Shown: positions 1-5,317 of the stretch, in pieces
How the letters are laid out: every line of letters begins with the position of its first letter
Position numbering within the stretch: the first letter of the stretch is position 1
Source: Caldifarciminota bacterium
GTDB lineage: Bacteria; Hydrothermota; UBA3072; WFRC01
NCBI GenBank assembly: GCA_015486685.1
Contig: WFRC01000081.1
Coordinates: 1-5,327, forward strand
Direction of reading: 5' to 3'
Length of the DNA: 5,327 nt
Program-made: the position numbers and the translations under genes
Notes under the pieces: model-generated
Seen by the model: the letters and a program-made list of their open reading frames with translations, nothing else
Told to the model about the DNA's origin: nothing
Database searches by the model: none

Positions 1-8
1 ATATCCAT
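1..8 (-). CDS. Start of an off-window leftward gene, possibly a transposase
   Basis: Only the first codons (ATG GAT and two more bases on the minus strand) lie in the window, so the product cannot be read. The call rests on the ATG at 8-6, preceded five bases upstream by a purine-rich Shine-Dalgarno sequence (complement of 14-23). The gene would run away from the terminal repeat at 134-151, as a transposase gene does inside its insertion sequence. This could be a chance ATG. Confidence 0.3.
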
Positions 9-13
9 GTCAG

Positions 14-23
14 CCTTTCCTTT
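14..23 (-). promoter_or_regulatory. Shine-Dalgarno sequence for the leftward gene, inside a hairpin
   Basis: On the minus strand this reads AAAGGAAAGG, five bases before the ATG at 8. The whole site lies in one arm of an imperfect 15-bp stem: 12-26 pairs with 60-75 and only C67 bulges, with a 33-nt loop. An RNA that contains both arms would hide the ribosome binding site. Confidence 0.4.
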
Positions 24-52
24 CTGTATGTATTATTTGTTTTTCGACTAAC

Positions 53-61
53 AATATACCA
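53..61 (-). promoter_or_regulatory. Candidate extended -10 promoter for the leftward gene
   Basis: The minus strand reads TGGTATATT, an extended -10 element (TGN followed by TATATT, 58-53). No good -35 box lies 16-18 bases upstream; the best candidate near 76-81 is weak. The predicted start of transcription, about position 46, falls in the loop of the 12-75 hairpin. A transcript from here would lack the upstream arm that masks the ribosome binding site. Confidence 0.3.
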
Positions 62-97
62 GAAAGCGAAAGGCTTTGCACGTTAAAAGTTTATTAT

Positions 98-109
98 TTC
101 AAGAGGTTA
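98..109 (+). repeat. Subterminal 12-mer, copy 1
   Basis: TTCAAGAGGTTA, repeated exactly at 3610-3621. Here it lies 24 nt from the terminal motif. It overlaps a small palindrome (GAGGT at 103-107 pairs with ACCTC at 111-115). It may be a transposase-binding site. Confidence 0.55.
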
Positions 110-133
110 TACCTCAAATCAGCAGTAAAAATT

Positions 134-151
134 AAGTCCGAAACTTGAGTT
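134..151 (+). repeat. Terminal-repeat motif, copy 1
   Basis: Reads AAGTCCGAAACTTGAGTT, identical to 3626-3643. It contains an in-frame TGA that closes the glycosyltransferase frame upstream. Coding sequence of the truncated glycosyltransferase starts immediately after it. Confidence 0.8.
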
Positions 152-655
152 AATGCGCTTAACATCCTTCAAAAGAAGGGTGTCCCATTCAGGGCAAGCA
201 TTGCGGGGGACCCCTTTGATGTCACCTTTGATGAAGTGAAGGCCGGGATCAAAAAACTGGGGTTAGATGAAGAGGTTTTTGCCGTGGGGCCAAAGTATGG
301 GGAGGAAAAGTCCAGGCTTTTCCTCCAAGCCGATATTTTTTGCTTTCCAACTTATTATCCTCCTGAAGCTTTTCCACTCGTGCTTCTCGAGGCGATGCAA
401 TTTGGAAAACCGGTTGTTTCCACGTATGAAGGGGCTATCCCTGAGATTGTGGATGAGGGCGTGACCGGCTTTTTGGTACCCCCAAAGGATTTTCACGCGC
501 TTTCCGAGAAATTAGAGATCTTAATAGCAGATTCGGAATTGAGAGAAAGGATGGGTAAGGCAGGGAGAATGAAGTTTTTTGAAAAGTACACAGTGGACAT
601 TTTTGAGAGAAATCTTTTGAAGGTTTTTGAGGAGGTGGCAGATGGCATTAGATAA
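149..655 (+). pseudogene. GT4-family glycosyltransferase, C-terminal fragment truncated by an inserted element
   Basis: GT4 (GT-B fold) glycosyltransferases move a sugar from a nucleotide-sugar donor to a growing glycan at the inner face of the membrane. About 168 codons remain. The open frame starts after a TGA at 146-148, inside the terminal-repeat motif. Recognisable family sequence begins at once: a KKGVPFRASIAGD-type strand, then GLDEEVFAVGPKYGEEK, then the EX7E donor-binding motif in EAFPLVLLE, then GKPVVST, AIPEIV and GVTGFLVPP. This is the C-terminal nucleotide-binding half. Intact members run to roughly 350-400 residues, so the N-terminal acceptor-binding half is missing. A GTG at 236 could start a 139-residue peptide, but homology extends upstream of it, so it is not the original start. 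The fragment is very unlikely to be active. Its 3' end overlaps the next gene by 14 nt, as in an operon. Confidence 0.85.
629..636 (+). promoter_or_regulatory. Strong Shine-Dalgarno sequence that fixes the DUF362 start
   Basis: GAGGAGGT sits five bases before the ATG at 642, inside the end of the glycosyltransferase frame. It settles the start at 642 and rules out an in-frame TTG at 627 that lies upstream of this site. Confidence 0.8.
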
Positions 656-1994
656 GAGTCAGGTCTGGCTTTTCAGGGTTCACCATTACGATACTGCTGT
701 CCTATTTGACAAAATTTTTCCATTCCTGAGAGGTCATAAGGCTGTTAACCCTGGAGATACCGTCATTTTAAAGCCTAATTGGATTAAAGAATCTCACTCG
801 CAAAGAAAAAAAGACTGGGATTATATCATCACCCATCCCGCTGTAATTACGGCAACATTGAAAGCTGTTTTGAGATTGCTTGATGGAAAGGGTAAGATTA
901 TTATTACCGATGGACCACAAACAGATTCCTCTTTCTCTAATATCCTTGATCGGATGAATGTAGATGAGTGGATTAAAATGGGAAGGGAAAACGGTATAGA
1001 AGTTCAACTCCTCGATTTGAGAGAGGATGAATGGATTTCAAAAAATGGAATAATAATAGAACGCAGGAAATTACCCGGTGATCCCAAGGGTTCTGTTACT
1101 GTAGATATGAAGGATAAAAGTGCTTTTCAAGGCAAGCCCGTCCCTCCTTTTGGATACTATGGCGCTGATTATAAAAGCGATGAAACTACCTGGGCGCATT
1201 CAGGAGGGCGAAATCTTTATAAAGTGTCCCGTTCAGTGATTGAGGGAGATGTCTTTATTAATTTGCCTAAACTTAAAACACATAGGAAAGCGGGTATAAC
1301 CGTTTGCATGAAAAACCTGGTTGGCATCAATACGTACAGAAATTATTTGCCACATCATGCGGAAGGCAATCCAGAACAAGGCGGAGATCAATTTCCTTCT
1401 TACTCAACTAAAACTGTTTTGGAGCAAGCAATTGTTTCCAGAATTAAGAGGTTTTGGGCAGAGCATCCTTCAAGCGCCAAGTATTTTATCCCTATAAAAT
1501 CGTTAGGCAAAAAGATTTTTGGTGATAATTCTGAGGTTATCAGGGGTGGAAGCTGGTATGGAAACGATACGCTCTGGCGGACTATTATCGATTTAAATAG
1601 AATTTTGCTTTACGCAAATTCAGACGGAACCTTACGAAAAGGGGGACTGATACAAGCCAAACGATATGTCGCGGTGGTAGATGGTATCATCGCGGGCGAG
1701 GGAGAGGGGCCAATGGCACCTGATAAGGTAAACGCTGAAATTTTAATAGCTGGGTTTAATCCATTGGCGGTTGATTGTGTTGCCGCCAAAATTATGGGTT
1801 TTGATTACCAAAAGATTCATTATTTACGGGAAGCGTTCAATTTATCTGATTACCCGATTGCAGATTTCAATTACGAGGATTTAAGGGTGCATAGTAATAA
1901 TGAATCTTGGGATTCTTATTTGAAAGATATCAGAATTACAGACACATATAAATTCAGGCCCGCTAAAGGTTGGATGGGACATATTGAATTGTAA
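642..1994 (+). CDS. DUF362 domain-containing protein
   Basis: A 450-residue soluble protein of the DUF362 family (PF04015, COG2006), whose biochemical role is not established. Hallmarks visible in order are KPNW (residues 44-47), a Rossmann-like IIITDGP strand (87-92), VFINLPKLKTH (204-214), VCMKNLVG (221-228), VVDGIIAGEGEGPM (345-358) and NPLAVDCVAAKIMGFD (373-388). An insert at about 240-315 carries GGSWYGNDTLWRT. There is no signal peptide, no membrane segment and no CxxCxxC ferredoxin motif, unlike those DUF362 proteins fused to iron-sulphur domains. The ATG at 642 is chosen for its GAGGAGGT ribosome binding site; it overlaps the glycosyltransferase end by 14 nt, and the paaK-like gene follows within 6 nt. 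The context suggests a role in surface-glycan synthesis, but that is inference. The family call is firm; the function is unknown. Confidence 0.85.
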   Translation: MALDKSQVWLFRVHHYDTAVLFDKIFPFLRGHKAVNPGDTVILKPNWIKESHSQRKKDWDYIITHPAVITATLKAVLRLLDGKGKIIITDGPQTDSSFSNILDRMNVDEWIKMGRENGIEVQLLDLREDEWISKNGIIIERRKLPGDPKGSVTVDMKDKSAFQGKPVPPFGYYGADYKSDETTWAHSGGRNLYKVSRSVIEGDVFINLPKLKTHRKAGITVCMKNLVGINTYRNYLPHHAEGNPEQGGDQFPSYSTKTVLEQAIVSRIKRFWAEHPSSAKYFIPIKSLGKKIFGDNSEVIRGGSWYGNDTLWRTIIDLNRILLYANSDGTLRKGGLIQAKRYVAVVDGIIAGEGEGPMAPDKVNAEILIAGFNPLAVDCVAAKIMGFDYQKIHYLREAFNLSDYPIADFNYEDLRVHSNNESWDSYLKDIRITDTYKFRPAKGWMGHIEL

Positions 1995-2000
1995 GTCGTG

Positions 2001-3422
2001 ATGGTAAGTTATAGCGAATCTAAATGGAGACGGTTTTTTTGGAGGCTTCCAAAATTTTTGCAAGACACGGCTGCCTCTCTGTATGGATGGCATCTGGATT
2101 CAAAGATTTTTAATGGGTATTATAGGAAGACTTATAAATTCCTCGAGGAAAGCCAGTGGCATTCCGCTGATAAATTGCGGGACTATCAGGGTAGGCAATT
2201 AATTAGTTTTCTCAGGTATGCTGTTAAAAACGTTCCTTATTACCGTGATTATTTTGCAAGACAAAGTTTAACGGTAGAAGACATAAGGACAGTGGATGAC
2301 CTGAAACTATTCCCCTTATTAGACAAAGAAACGGTCCGGTTTAATGCCGATCGATTGATCGCGGAACCTTATAGAAAAAGAACCTCTCAGGTTGTTAATG
2401 TTCATACAAGTGGGACCACAGGCAAAGGCCTGCATTTGAAGTTATCCAAAGAGGCTTTTCAGCGCGAGTATGCCTTTAGATATTTACATCTCTCGTGGGC
2501 AGGGATAAAACCTAATATGAAAATGGCATTTTTCGCAGGGCATCCAGTAACGCCACCGGAGCGTTTGTCTCCTCCTTTTTGGGCTGAAGACAAAATAAAT
2601 AAAAGAATTTATTTTTCTTCTCAGCATATAACGAATGCCACTTTACCAATATATATAGATAAATTGAAAGAATTTAAGCCTGAGCTGATTCGTGGGTATC
2701 CAAGCTCTGTCTATCTCATAGGGGTGGGAATTCTTGAGCATGGAGCAAAAGGCGTTTCACCGAAGGCGGTATTTACAAACTCTGAAACCCTTTTGGGTTA
2801 TCAGCGCGAGGTTATTGAAAGGGCTTTTTCATGTAAGGTTTTTGATTGGTATGGAAACACTGAACAGGTCGCGAATATTGTTGAATGTGAGCGGGGAAAC
2901 AGACATGTAAAGGCTGAACACAGTTTTGTGGAATTTCTAAAACAGGATGGAATGCCAGCAAAGCCAGGTGAGCTTGCCGAAATGGTATGTACTGGATTTG
3001 GAAATTATGCTATGCCGCTTATACGTTATCGAGTTGGTGATATGGCTGTATTGTCTGATCGCGGTTGTTCGTGTGGCAGAAATGATTTAATCGTTGATAA
3101 AATTGTCGGACGGGTTGAGGATATTGTGGTTACACCAGATGGCAGACATGTCGGAAGGCTTGACCATCTGTTTAAAGACATGTTGAACGTTAAAGAAGCG
3201 CAGATTGTACAAGAAATGATAGAGGAACTTAAGATTCGCATTGTTAAAAGAAAAGGGTTTAATGATAAAGACTTACAGCTTCTTGAGAAAGAAGCTCGTC
3301 TAAGATTGGGCAATAGTATACGCTTTCAATTTGAATTTGTCGATCATTTAGAAAGGGAACCTTCGGGGAAGTTGAGGTTTGTTATTTCAAGGATCCCGAG
3401 AGACGCGCAGGTGATTTTTTAA
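2001..3422 (+). CDS. PaaK/CapK-like adenylate-forming enzyme (phenylacetate-CoA ligase family)
   Basis: About 473 residues of the COG1541 family, which includes phenylacetate-CoA ligase, coenzyme F390 synthetase and CapK. These enzymes activate a carboxylate or similar group with ATP as an acyl-AMP. Visible motifs are the phosphate loop TSGTTGK (136-142), the YGNTE core motif (274-278), IRYRVGD with the ribose-binding Asp (to 327), the family CSCGR motif (336-340), GRVEDIVV (from about 350) and a C-terminal SGKLR whose Lys (447) is in the usual catalytic position. All motifs are present, so the enzyme looks intact. CapK-like copies are common in polysaccharide clusters and their substrates are mostly unknown; the operon context favours that over phenylacetate degradation. 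GTG 1998 and ATG 2001 are both possible starts with only a weak ribosome binding site; ATG is preferred. The stop TAA (3420-3422) spans the left end of the 224-bp element, so the last residues may have been changed by its insertion. Confidence 0.85.
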   Translation: MVSYSESKWRRFFWRLPKFLQDTAASLYGWHLDSKIFNGYYRKTYKFLEESQWHSADKLRDYQGRQLISFLRYAVKNVPYYRDYFARQSLTVEDIRTVDDLKLFPLLDKETVRFNADRLIAEPYRKRTSQVVNVHTSGTTGKGLHLKLSKEAFQREYAFRYLHLSWAGIKPNMKMAFFAGHPVTPPERLSPPFWAEDKINKRIYFSSQHITNATLPIYIDKLKEFKPELIRGYPSSVYLIGVGILEHGAKGVSPKAVFTNSETLLGYQREVIERAFSCKVFDWYGNTEQVANIVECERGNRHVKAEHSFVEFLKQDGMPAKPGELAEMVCTGFGNYAMPLIRYRVGDMAVLSDRGCSCGRNDLIVDKIVGRVEDIVVTPDGRHVGRLDHLFKDMLNVKEAQIVQEMIEELKIRIVKRKGFNDKDLQLLEKEARLRLGNSIRFQFEFVDHLEREPSGKLRFVISRIPRDAQVIF

Positions 3423-3436
3423 ACTCAAGTTTCGGA
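3421..3436 (-). repeat. Terminal-repeat motif, copy 2 (inverted)
   Basis: Reads AAACTCAAGTTTCGGA, the exact reverse complement of 3629-3644. It forms the left end of the MITE-like element and shares the last two bases of the paaK-like stop codon. Confidence 0.85.
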
Positions 3437-3511
3437 GTTAATATATCAGCCTGTAATTAAAGAGTTTTTTTATGCAACACACGAATTAGTCTTATGTTGC
3501 TATATTAAACG

Positions 3512-3517
3512 TATAAT
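3512..3517 (+). promoter_or_regulatory. Candidate -10 box inside the MITE
   Basis: A perfect TATAAT directed towards the nuclease gene at 3708. No convincing -35 box lies at the right distance, and the surroundings are so AT-rich that a chance match is likely. If real, the MITE would drive the downstream gene with a leader of about 180 nt. Confidence 0.2.
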
Positions 3518-3609
3518 ATATTAATAAACTATTACTAATCATTATATATTTTTATTGAATACTGCAACAAAAAATAGAATTTAGCAGACACGGCTATTTT
3601 TACTTAATT

Positions 3610-3621
3610 TTCAAGAGGTTA
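3610..3621 (+). repeat. Subterminal 12-mer, copy 2
   Basis: Same TTCAAGAGGTTA as at 98-109, but only 4 nt from the terminal motif rather than 24. Confidence 0.55.
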
Positions 3622-3628
3622 ATCCAAG

Positions 3629-3644
3629 TCCGAAACTTGAGTTT
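3629..3644 (+). repeat. Terminal-repeat motif, copy 3
   Basis: Reads TCCGAAACTTGAGTTT and forms the right end of the MITE-like element. The identity with copy 1 extends leftwards to 3626. Confidence 0.85.
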
Positions 3645-3683
3645 TATGATATTGTCATTCAAAAATGGCGGGACATTAGGACT

Positions 3684-3690
3684 GTTAGGC
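3684..3690 (+). other. Integron core site (GTTRRRY) at the cassette start
   Basis: GTTAGGC matches the GTTRRRY consensus fully. In an integron the strand exchange falls after the G, so a cassette would start with TTAGGC at 3685, 23 nt before the nuclease ATG, a normal leader for a cassette gene. GTTAGGC is complementary in six of seven positions to the GCCCAAC box at 4987-4993, as expected for the two ends of one cassette. No attC hairpin is recognisable on its left. Confidence 0.45.
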
Positions 3691-3695
3691 AAATA

Positions 3696-3700
3696 GGGAG
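3696..3700 (+). promoter_or_regulatory. Ribosome binding site of the nuclease gene
   Basis: GGGAG lies seven bases before the ATG at 3708 and supports that start over the in-frame ATG at 3831. Confidence 0.65.
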
Positions 3701-3707
3701 TGTATAA

Positions 3708-4979
3708 ATGAAAAACTATTTAAGCAAAATAGATAAAATATCAGTTATTTATTCTGTGGTCAGCGGCTGCCGAAAATTACAATACAATTATGAAAAATTG
3801 CTAACATCCAATTTCAATTCCCTTTATATTATGGAACTTGATGAGGTACACCTTACGAAGGTCATAGAATATTTATTAAATCCTGAACAGGATCATATGC
3901 AAGGGAATATTTTTTTGAAGAGATTTTTAAAATCCATAGGATATGAATATTCGTCATTAGGAGATTTCATATTTATCGAGCATGAATACGATATTGGCGG
4001 AAACGGACGGATTGATATTTTTATTCAATTTGAAAATCATTGTTTCATTATTGAAAATAAATTATGGGGAGATGATCATAAAGGTCAAATAGATAAATAT
4101 ATAAAATGGCTAGAAAAAGAATACGATAAATATACGATTATCTATCTTACAATGCAAGGTAAGTCTCCCAAATATATGTCATCTTCAAATTCCGAAAAGG
4201 ATATTTTATTATTATCATATAGGAAAAATATTTATGAATGGTTGAGTGAATGCATTGCATATTGCAGATCTCCTAAGGTAACTTATTTTCTTAAGGAATT
4301 TAGGGAATGGATAGAATTCAAAATTAACGTAGAGAAGGAGGAGGAAAATTCTATGTCAATATCAGATATTGTAACGGAAACTTTGACCGAAGACAGGCAT
4401 AGAGATGAGTTTGAAATGCTATTGTATGTGAATCAATTTTTGAATTTTGATTCTTATATCAAAGAAAGGTGTGCTGAACTTACAAGAAATAGGCTACTTT
4501 CTGCATTAAAGGAGAAATTCCCATCTTATTCTATTGAAATGGATAATCCTATTTTTTCAAAAAAACAAGGATGGATAAGTTTATATAAAACAACATGGGT
4601 TAAAGATAACGGACCTGTAATTTTTTATGCAATTGAAACTCTTTCTTTAGAGGATCGTATAGGTATCGGTGTATCCAAGGGCGAGGAAGGAGCTTCCTTT
4701 ATTAATGAAAAAGATATTCTCAATACATCAACTGATATTGCAAATAAATATAATAGTAAATTAATGTGCGGAATTACTGAATGGTGGATAGGCCAATTTT
4801 CCCCTCCATTACCAGACAGTTGGCATAATGACGGTGAATATTTTATTCAGTTAGCGTGGCACCTTGCTAATAAAACCGCGAGAAAAAAACTCATTAATTG
4901 TATCATTCAATTTACTGATGAATTAATTAAAGCAACTGAAAAAGAGATAGATATAGCAGTCCAACATTTAAAAGATTAA
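3708..4979 (+). CDS. PD-(D/E)XK nuclease family protein (PDDEXK_4-like)
   Basis: A 423-residue, probably soluble protein. The N-terminal part fits the PDDEXK_4 pattern (PF14281). A leading helix carries EVHLTKVIEYLLNP (46-59), then FLKRFL (69-74), a strand with RIDIFI (Asp 103), IIENK (Glu 116, Lys 118) and QIDKY (Gln 127, Tyr 131). Together these form the D...ExK metal-binding core plus a QxxxY motif as in RecB-like nucleases. IIYLTMQGKSP (134-144) and LLLSYRKNIYEWL follow. All catalytic residues are present, so DNA cleavage is plausible but its target is unknown. Residues from about 216 form a second, unassigned domain with a charged junction (EKEEEN) between. The ATG at 3708 has GGGAG upstream. 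The gene is far more AT-rich than its left neighbours and sits between integron-like core sites, which suggests recent transfer. Such nucleases often belong to defence or mobile-element systems; that role is inferred. Confidence 0.8.
   Translation: MKNYLSKIDKISVIYSVVSGCRKLQYNYEKLLTSNFNSLYIMELDEVHLTKVIEYLLNPEQDHMQGNIFLKRFLKSIGYEYSSLGDFIFIEHEYDIGGNGRIDIFIQFENHCFIIENKLWGDDHKGQIDKYIKWLEKEYDKYTIIYLTMQGKSPKYMSSSNSEKDILLLSYRKNIYEWLSECIAYCRSPKVTYFLKEFREWIEFKINVEKEEENSMSISDIVTETLTEDRHRDEFEMLLYVNQFLNFDSYIKERCAELTRNRLLSALKEKFPSYSIEMDNPIFSKKQGWISLYKTTWVKDNGPVIFYAIETLSLEDRIGIGVSKGEEGASFINEKDILNTSTDIANKYNSKLMCGITEWWIGQFSPPLPDSWHNDGEYFIQLAWHLANKTARKKLINCIIQFTDELIKATEKEIDIAVQHLKD
4335..4355 (+). promoter_or_regulatory. 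Internal Shine-Dalgarno sequence and in-frame ATG within the nuclease gene
   Basis: A strong AGGAGG (4339-4344), itself preceded by AAGGAG, lies eight bases before an in-frame ATG at 4353 (Met 216). This is the boundary between the nuclease domain and the C-terminal domain. It could produce a separate C-terminal protein of 208 residues. Caution: the purine run also just encodes EKEEE. Confidence 0.4.
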
Positions 4980-4986
4980 ATCAATA

Positions 4987-5045
4987 GCCCAACAAGGCAA
5001 ATTCAGCGGACGGAAATATGCCGCCGCTGATTTGTATCGTTCGGT
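4987..5045 (+). other. attC recombination site (59-bp type)
   Basis: The R'' box GCCCAAC (4987-4993) matches RYYYAAC. A nearly unpaired spacer follows, then a hairpin: 4998-5002 pairs with 5030-5034, 5004-5009 with 5024-5029, and 5011-5013 with 5021-5023, with loop 5014-5020. T5003 and A5010 stick out on the same side, the extrahelical bases typical of attC sites recognised by integron integrases on the folded bottom strand. The R' box GTTCGGT (5039-5045) keeps GTT but has C instead of a purine at the fourth base. In an array the last six bases belong to the next cassette, so that departure is tolerable. The length of exactly 59 bp is typical. Confidence 0.75.
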
Positions 5046-5126
5046 ATCAGAAATCAAATTCGTGTCCTGCGTTTGCGAAGACAAAGAAGCCCCTATCCAA
5101 ACGCATACATGAAAATCACAGGCTGA

Positions 5127-5216
5127 AAAAATGGCAACAAAACAGAAGAACTTGCAGAGCAATTTTTTGAGAGGTGGCATTACTTCGATTTGCTTTTAAA
5201 AATATTCATCGTTTAA
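5127..5216 (+). pseudogene. Possible coding remnant in the second cassette
   Basis: A plus-strand frame between a TGA at 5124-5126 and a TAA at 5214-5216 encodes 29 residues, including TEELAEQFFERWHYFDLLLK, which looks protein-like and amphipathic. Its stop falls inside the GTTTAAC box, as is common for cassette genes. An in-frame ATG at 5109 lies before the TGA, so the frame is broken unless the TGA is read through. A different frame is open from 4972 to 5109, so an old frameshift is possible. No family is recognised. Confidence 0.22.
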
Positions 5217-5260
5217 CCGAACCAGCGGCTGCAGTGGACGGCAAACAGCGCGGCGGTTTC

Positions 5261-5280
5261 TCAAAGGCCCTGCCCCGCAT
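5261..5280 (+). repeat. Direct repeat within the long attC, copy 1
   Basis: Matches 5297-5317 apart from one extra A here and the lack of an AT pair. Both copies end in TGCCCCGCAT. They lie in the apical part of the long attC hairpin. Confidence 0.55.
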
Positions 5281-5296
5281 AAAGCTCAGTGGTAAT

Positions 5297-5317
5297 TCAA
5301 GGCCCATTGCCCCGCAT
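5297..5317 (+). repeat. Direct repeat within the long attC, copy 2
   Basis: Second copy of the repeat at 5261-5280. Its end (5312-5317) also takes part in the hairpin stem. Confidence 0.55.

Larger units (their letters stand above)
1..151. mobile_element. Probable end of an insertion sequence (element continues off the left edge)
   Basis: The last 18 bases (134-151) are the same motif that forms the inverted-repeat ends of the 224-bp element at 3421-3644, in the orientation of a right-hand end. A subterminal 12-mer at 98-109 also recurs at 3610-3621. Glycosyltransferase coding sequence begins right after the motif, so 151 or 152 looks like an insertion boundary. Further in, a minus-strand ribosome binding site and ATG point leftwards off the window, which fits a transposase gene read inward from this end. 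No transposase sequence is visible, so the family cannot be named. The alternative is a second MITE copy. The boundary is fairly secure; the nature of the element is inferred. Confidence 0.55.
3421..3644. mobile_element. 224-bp MITE-like element with perfect 16-bp terminal inverted repeats
   Basis: Positions 3421-3436 and 3629-3644 are exact reverse complements over 16 bp. The interior is AT-rich and has no open frame of useful length, so the element is non-autonomous. TTTA occurs on both sides (3418-3421 and 3643-3646) and could be a target duplication, but it overlaps the repeats and lies in T runs, so this is uncertain. The left end matches the reverse complement of 131-151 in 20 of 21 bases (3422-3442), tying it to the element at the left of the window. 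An inner hairpin pairs 3474-3479 with 3495-3500. A related full-length insertion sequence would be expected elsewhere to supply the transposase. Confidence 0.7.
3645..3707 (+). pseudogene. Possible C-terminal remnant of a gene cut by the MITE (methyltransferase-like tail?)
   Basis: Reading straight out of the right terminal repeat gives about 20 codons beginning YDIVIQKWRDI. They end in a TAA that directly abuts the ATG of the next gene. The YDxxIxxW pattern resembles the extreme C-terminus of some DNA methyltransferases (YCDVIIxRW type), but the match is short and could be chance. It competes with the reading of 3684-3690 as an integron core site. Low confidence. Confidence 0.2.
3685..5039 (+). 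mobile_element. Putative integron gene cassette carrying a PD-(D/E)XK nuclease gene
   Basis: The segment has the standard cassette plan: a core site, a short leader with a ribosome binding site, one gene on the plus strand filling almost all of it, then an attC-like hairpin starting 7 nt after the stop codon. Its gene is visibly more AT-rich than the polysaccharide genes to the left, which suggests a separate origin. No integron integrase lies in the window, so whether this is a functional array, a cassette island lacking an integrase, or a stray insertion cannot be told. Confidence 0.6.

Noticed and set aside
236..238. GTG at 236 as the true glycosyltransferase start
   Set aside because: GT4-like sequence continues in frame upstream to the repeat, so the gene is truncated, not naturally short.
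627..641. TTG at 627 as start of the DUF362 gene
   Set aside because: The GAGGAGGT ribosome binding site lies downstream of this TTG and five bases before the ATG at 642.
3474..3500. Hairpin after the paaK-like gene as a terminator
   Set aside because: The stem is only 6 bp with a 15-nt loop and half A/T, and no U tract follows.
134..3644. The three copies of the 16-18 bp motif as a CRISPR or REP array
   Set aside because: The copies are far apart, differ in orientation and mark element ends; there are no regular spacers.
4972..5109. Open plus-strand frame overlapping the first attC as a real gene
   Set aside because: It has no good start codon or ribosome binding site, and much of it is the attC hairpin.
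4968..5180. Minus-strand frame of 70 codons with a basic, hydrophobic, Cys-containing N-terminus resembling a lipoprotein signal
   Set aside because: It runs through the whole attC hairpin and into the end of the nuclease gene, lacks a convincing ribosome binding site, and is not a known family.
5109..5216. ATG-GGC-TGA frame as a possible selenoprotein or read-through gene
   Set aside because: No stable hairpin of SECIS type follows the TGA and no selenoprotein family is recognisable; a broken frame is simpler.
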